NCBI GenBank assembly: GCA_021771575.1
Contig: JAETOX010000017.1
Coordinates: 1 to 37,437 of the forward strand
DNA length: 37,437 bases
Direction: 5' to 3'
From: Bacteroides sp.
Lineage (GTDB): Bacteria; Bacteroidota; Bacteroidia; Bacteroidales; Marinifilaceae
Numbering within the stretch: the first letter of the stretch is position 1; each line of letters starts with the position of its first letter. The notes beneath the pieces are model-generated. The model made no database searches. It saw only the letters and a program-made list of their open reading frames with translations, and was not told the origin of the DNA. The position numbers were made by a program, and so were the translations under genes. Below are positions 33,672 to 37,437 of this stretch, piece by piece.

Positions 33672-34814
33672 TCAGCGAATAAAAAGCCGGGGAAATTTAG
33701 TATCATAAATCACAAATACCTGTCCGTTTTCCAATAAAATACCACGCCCCCGTTCTTTTTTGCGATTTTCCCGATTATCTACATTTACAGCAATTACTCT
33801 TTGTTGATAAAAAGTAGTAATATCGTCGAAAATCGTATGCCCCAGCAAAATCCGTTTCACCTTGAGCTGCCGGAGCAAACGCGTCAGATCGCGGGCATCC
33901 AGGGGGCGGTAGTGATCAGCCGATTTTACCATTCCACGATACCAGAAAGGACCCATCTTTGTATCATATACAAAAGCAGCAGCGGCAGAATAGTCCTGAC
34001 GCTCCTGACGTCCTAAAGAAAGGGTTCGGCCTACCACTTCATTGAGCGCCGGCACTGCTTTTTTCCAGTTCGAAAAGTCAGAGCTAAGGCCAGCATGAAC
34101 GATCAGGTTATCCCCCACAACCGTAATAAAATTGCGGGTACGCAGCCAGCGCCCCAATTCTGTATTTTCATCCCACAAGGCAGGATAGCTCATCCCCAGC
34201 GTATCTGCCAAATGTTTATATTTTTCTTTCATATAGCGCACATCTCCACGCAACACCATCTCCTCATGATTCCCTAACGTAAATATCACCGCCCCTCCCT
34301 GTCTCGCAGCTTCAGCCTCCAATTTATACAATAACCAGAAAATAGGCACAACATCATTTCCCCGGTCGAAGACATCGCCGATAACCACCAGTTGTCCCCT
34401 ACCGAAAGTCCATTCGTAATGTTCACCGATGACACCATTATTTTTCAATACCGATACCAAACAATCCAAATTACCATGCGGATCCGATAAGACTAACATT
34501 CGCCCAGCCTGAGCAACTCTCCAGGCAGGCCGCCCGAAATCATGGAGTGTCACTTCGAACCGATACCGTCCCTCATGCGAAACTACCGGAAAAGTAAAAT
34601 CCGACGGTAAAACATCATAAGTTGTATCTTTCAATTCCCCCTTCAACCCGACGGTAATCATCCGCATTTCTCCGGTCGGCGGGTACAAAAGATAAGGCCC
34701 ATCGGCAGCGTGTAGTCTTTTTGTCTTGCCGACCACTTCTCCGAAAGTCAATAACAACAACCCGGCAATCGCCAGACAAATATTTCGAAAAAATAAATAT
34801 CCTTTTCTCCTCAT
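33672..34814 (-). CDS. Calcineurin-like metallophosphatase (PPP / Shewanella-like type), exported
   Basis: I place the start at ATG 34814 (MRRKGYLFFRN), which gives a clean signal peptide (membrane segment LAIAGLLLLTFGEVVG); a TTG 9 codons earlier is also open but less likely. The PPP metal-binding motifs are intact: LSDPHGN (DxH), GDVFDRGND (GDxxDRG), LGNHEEM (GNHE), IVHAGL and LLGHTIFDD. The inserted segment between GNHE and IVHAGL is typical of Shewanella-like phosphatases. A family beta domain precedes it (residues ~40-85). Cleaves phospho-esters outside the cytoplasm; substrate unknown. 112 bp before the alkaline phosphatase gene. Confidence 0.92.
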   Translation of the reverse strand: MRRKGYLFFRNICLAIAGLLLLTFGEVVGKTKRLHAADGPYLLYPPTGEMRMITVGLKGELKDTTYDVLPSDFTFPVVSHEGRYRFEVTLHDFGRPAWRVAQAGRMLVLSDPHGNLDCLVSVLKNNGVIGEHYEWTFGRGQLVVIGDVFDRGNDVVPIFWLLYKLEAEAARQGGAVIFTLGNHEEMVLRGDVRYMKEKYKHLADTLGMSYPALWDENTELGRWLRTRNFITVVGDNLIVHAGLSSDFSNWKKAVPALNEVVGRTLSLGRQERQDYSAAAAFVYDTKMGPFWYRGMVKSADHYRPLDARDLTRLLRQLKVKRILLGHTIFDDITTFYQQRVIAVNVDNRENRKKERGRGILLENGQVFVIYDTKFPRLFIR

Positions 34815-34840
34815 TTTATGAAAAATTATAACAAAAGACA

Positions 34841-34934
34841 AAACGGATGAAGCAGATGAAGTGGTTTATCAGGTAATCCCATCGTTTACACTGTTTTATC
34901 CGCTTCATCTGCTTCCACCGCTTTTATCCGTTTT
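34841..34934. repeat. Large imperfect inverted repeat between SusD and the phosphatase
   Basis: The left arm ACGGATGAAGCAGATGAAG (from 34843) is repeated inverted on the right: CTTCATCTGCTTC (34903-34915) is perfect over 13 bp, and ATCCGTTTT (34926-34934) pairs with AAAACGGAT (34840-34848). A 10-nt insertion (34916-34925) interrupts the right arm. The loop is ~40 nt. It begins 5 bp beyond the SusD stop (minus strand), and the leftward RNA continues into GTCTTTTGTTATAATTTTT, so it may terminate or attenuate the susCD transcript before the phosphatase genes. Confidence 0.65.
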
Positions 34935-34939
34935 CTCTG

Positions 34940-36442
34940 TTAATACTCAGGATTTTGTTCCATATTCGGGTTTGCATCGATCTCGGCTTTGGGAATCGGT
35001 AACACCACCTTATACATATTCCAGTCGAATTCTTTAGCATAATCCTGTAAACTCAAATGTTTAGTACTACTGATCGCTGATATCGAAACATTCTTACGGA
35101 TAATCGTCCCACCGTTCCGAAGTACATCAAACATCCGATGGCCTTCACCGAAAAACTCTTTCCGCCTTTCCTCCAACACTCGATCTAAAGTAACTGTCGT
35201 ACCTTCAACTGTATTGACCGGATTTCCGCGTCTTACAATTTTGTCGAGGTAGAATACGGCTTTGTCATTATTCTGCAATTTTACGGCTGCTTCGGCAGCA
35301 TTGAGATATAATTCGGATATCCGGAATAAGGGCACATTGGCATCCGCAGGACCACCGTCACCGTTCTGACCCGGATATTTCTGGATATAAGCCCGTTTAC
35401 TGGAAATTTTGAACATTTTGTACCTCACATCGTTCTTATCCCGTTGCAAAAAATCAACGAAACTACTGGTCAGAATCATATCTTTATAACCGCTGGACGA
35501 ACACAGATATCCTATCGATTCTTTTCCAGGACTGTCTGTAAGCAAATTAACGATTTCGAAAAACACTTCCGAAGTAAAATCTTTCGACCACGCATCCACA
35601 TATTCCGCATTGGTCCACAGCCGGTAACCGTCTTTTTCAGCCCCTTTAATGGCTTCCTCCGCCATTTTCAGGGCATTGGTATAATCACCTTTATAGAGAT
35701 ACACCCGGCTAAGTAAGGTCATGGCAGACCATTTATTCATCTTTCCCTTAATAGATTTCGCTAACCAATCACCATCTCCTTTTTCCTTCTCAGTAGCAAG
35801 CAGAGGAACGGCCGTTGTCAGATAGCCGATAATCTTCTCATAACATTGTGCCACTGTGCTCCGTTTGGGTTTATACGTGATGTCCACCACTTCCTCAACT
35901 ATCGCTCCACCGAGAGAGGCACCATTATCTTTCAGATAAGGATAACCGTACAGACGCGTAATATCGAACAAGGCTAATGCCCGGATAGCCAGAGCCTGCC
36001 CTTTCAAATCATCCCGGTAAACTGCAAAAAGTGTCTTACCCTCTTCATCTTCCCCTTCATACACTATGTCGTCGATGTTGTTGATTACAATATTCGTATT
36101 TTGGATAATATCGTAACAGGTTCGCCAGAAAGTAGAGGGCGCATTGTCCTTATTAAAGCCAAATTGATAATAATCGGCACAACGCTTGGTAGCACTGTAT
36201 GCCTGCACATCGTCGCCCGTCACATCACCATAATATTGCATACGCGCACCGTAATAATAATACGATTGCATCGTACTGTAAATCCCGTTCAGGGTAAATT
36301 CGAAATCACTTAAGGTATTCAACGAACCTTCCGTTTTGATTGAAGTCGAAGGATCGAGATCCAACCAATCGTTGCCACATCCGTTTATCAGACCTGCAAC
36401 AACTATTATCAGTATATATTTAATTCGTTTCATTGTCTTCAC
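34940..36442 (-). CDS. SusD/RagB-family outer-membrane nutrient-binding lipoprotein (second locus)
   Basis: The 500-aa protein has a lipobox LINGC (Cys22) followed by GNDWLDLDPSTSI, typical of SusD. Hallmarks: the tyrosine-rich MQSYYYYGARMQYYGDVTGDD loop, DDLKGQALAIRALALFDITRLYGYPY, LYLNAAEAAVKLQNNDKAVFYLDKI, and EERRKEFFGEGHRMFDVLRNGGTI near the C-terminus, ending IPKAEIDANPNMEQNPEY. Met4 is an alternative start. It is 28 bp after its SusC partner. Confidence 0.95.
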   Translation of the reverse strand: MKTMKRIKYILIIVVAGLINGCGNDWLDLDPSTSIKTEGSLNTLSDFEFTLNGIYSTMQSYYYYGARMQYYGDVTGDDVQAYSATKRCADYYQFGFNKDNAPSTFWRTCYDIIQNTNIVINNIDDIVYEGEDEEGKTLFAVYRDDLKGQALAIRALALFDITRLYGYPYLKDNGASLGGAIVEEVVDITYKPKRSTVAQCYEKIIGYLTTAVPLLATEKEKGDGDWLAKSIKGKMNKWSAMTLLSRVYLYKGDYTNALKMAEEAIKGAEKDGYRLWTNAEYVDAWSKDFTSEVFFEIVNLLTDSPGKESIGYLCSSSGYKDMILTSSFVDFLQRDKNDVRYKMFKISSKRAYIQKYPGQNGDGGPADANVPLFRISELYLNAAEAAVKLQNNDKAVFYLDKIVRRGNPVNTVEGTTVTLDRVLEERRKEFFGEGHRMFDVLRNGGTIIRKNVSISAISSTKHLSLQDYAKEFDWNMYKVVLPIPKAEIDANPNMEQNPEY

Positions 36443-36470
36443 TTTTAAGTTGATTAATCCATATCATCCG

Positions 36471-37437
36471 TTAAAAATTAACTTCCAACCCGAAAGTCAT
36501 GGTTTTCAATGGAGGTGTACCCCAAACGGCCGAACCGGCACTGACAGCCTCCGGATCGTAATAATCCCATTTAGCCCAAGTCCACATATTACTGCCAGAA
36601 GCATACAAACGCACCTTGTCAAGCCCTGCCCGCCGTGTCCATTGTTGCGGAACCGTCACCCCCACAGTAAAGTTTTTCAAACGGATAAAATCGGTCGGAT
36701 GCAAACGGCGGCTATTCCTCCAGTCGCTCATCACCACATCGGCTCCTTCGATGAATCTTTCATATTTTACCTTATCACCCGGCTTTTGCCACCGATCCCG
36801 GTAATAAGTAGGAATATTAGCTTCCAGATCATCGCCACCATGCTCGGTTTTCTGTGCCCAATTGTCATACGACCACCCGCCGAACGAATAGGAAAACATG
36901 ATATTGAAATCGATCCATTTATAGCGGAACGAGTTCGACAAACCACCGCTTACTTTGGGGTCGGCCGACTTCATCGGAATATAATTCGCCTTATTCGGAT
37001 CTTCGGTGATTTCTTTACTGTATCCACCTTTACCATCATTGTCGTTTGTATAGAATTGCGGACGACCGTTATCCGGATTGATACCGGCAAATTCGATCAC
37101 ATAGAAAGTACGATAAGGCAGTCCCACTTTCCGGATTTGCGAACCGTCCGGGATTTGAGTCTGCTGACCATCCAGCCGCACAATCTTATTTTTATTATGT
37201 CCCAGATTGAACATAGTCGTCCAACTGAAATTGTCACAGTCGAAATTAACGGAACGGACCTCTAGTTCCACCCCCTGGTTTTTCACCTCCCCGATATTCA
37301 TCAGATAACTGCTGAAACCGGTAGTCATGGAAATCGGCCGGTCCATCAATAGGTCTTTCGTCGTCCGGGTATAGTATTCCAGCGTAAAGTTCAAGCGGTT
37401 CCAGAAACCGAAATCGAGACCGAGGTTAAAATTATAA
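36471..37437 (-). CDS. SusC/RagA-family TonB-dependent transporter, partial (C-terminal part)
   Basis: The frame is open to the right edge of the window (NFNLGLDFGFWNRLNFTLEYY at the edge), so only the last ~321 residues of the barrel are present. Typical late-barrel SusC segments: NIGEVKNQGVELEVRSVNFD, FNIMFSYSFGGWSYD, RLKNFTVGVTVPQQW, KVRLYASGSNMWTWAKWDYYDPE, and the terminal strand LKTMTFGLEVNF. The N-terminal signal, plug and possible STN domain lie outside, so how this locus is regulated cannot be seen. Confidence 0.95.
   Translation of the reverse strand, partial: YNFNLGLDFGFWNRLNFTLEYYTRTTKDLLMDRPISMTTGFSSYLMNIGEVKNQGVELEVRSVNFDCDNFSWTTMFNLGHNKNKIVRLDGQQTQIPDGSQIRKVGLPYRTFYVIEFAGINPDNGRPQFYTNDNDGKGGYSKEITEDPNKANYIPMKSADPKVSGGLSNSFRYKWIDFNIMFSYSFGGWSYDNWAQKTEHGGDDLEANIPTYYRDRWQKPGDKVKYERFIEGADVVMSDWRNSRRLHPTDFIRLKNFTVGVTVPQQWTRRAGLDKVRLYASGSNMWTWAKWDYYDPEAVSAGSAVWGTPPLKTMTFGLEVNF

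Noticed and set aside
36336-37265. 309-codon plus-strand frame at the right end
   Set aside because: Antisense to the SusD start and the SusC C-terminal coding sequence; no family features.

Overview
The window comes from a member of the Bacteroidota, most likely order Bacteroidales. It has two SusC/SusD outer-membrane uptake pairs, a sigma/anti-sigma (FecI/FecR-type) switch, the Bacteroidota form of V-type ATPase operon, and several promoters of the TTTG-N19/20-TAnnTTTG type. The STN-domain SusC with its own sigma/FecR pair, and the DUF4959 and DUF4998 lipoproteins, recall Odoribacteraceae (Odoribacter/Butyricimonas) or Parabacteroides. That finer placement is inference.

Layout. (1) 1-11513: a regulated nutrient-uptake locus. 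An ECF sigma factor (+, TTG start) is divergent from a leftward run of FecR anti-sigma, STN-SusC, SusD, a DUF4959/5126/5000 lipoprotein, a DUF4998/discoidin-like lipoprotein, and a DUF4369/thioredoxin-fold protein cut by the window edge. That last protein has lost both redox cysteines. (2) 11520-19362: a seven-gene V-type ATPase operon (E, DUF2764, A, B, D, I, K) on the minus strand. It has a recognisable promoter and a bidirectional terminator shared with the sigma gene. The K proteolipid carries every residue known to bind Na+ in the Enterococcus hirae enzyme. (3) 19462-24266: a LysR regulator tail-to-tail with a YeiH/UPF0324 transporter, then ExbB/ExbD, a DUF4136 lipoprotein and a small outer-membrane barrel. 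(4) 24311-25716: a gene-poor stretch with an IS3-family remnant, the 3' tail of an unidentified gene, tRNA-Val(TAC) with its own promoter and terminator, and a probable ~90-nt small RNA. (5) 25717-30908: an outer-membrane porin-like gene followed by an OpuC-type osmoprotectant ABC importer (permease, binding lipoprotein, ATPase). Then come a metallo-beta-lactamase-fold hydrolase whose promoter implies a leaderless mRNA, a VOC/glyoxalase-like protein, a 52-codon membrane microprotein and a convergent DoxX gene.

(6) 31051-32025: the most unusual part. A 45-codon leader peptide ending with eight consecutive Thr codons lies upstream of a 216-aa protein. That protein is clearly the N-terminal part of an aspartokinase but has lost its catalytic signatures. 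This looks like a threonine-responsive leader controlling a pseudo-aspartokinase. (7) 32091-37437: a second SusC (partial) and SusD, followed in the same direction by a PPP/Shewanella-like phosphatase and a PhoA-type alkaline phosphatase, suggesting a phosphate-ester scavenging locus. A large imperfect inverted repeat separates SusD from the phosphatases.

All functions are read from sequence motifs and recalled family features. No database search was run.
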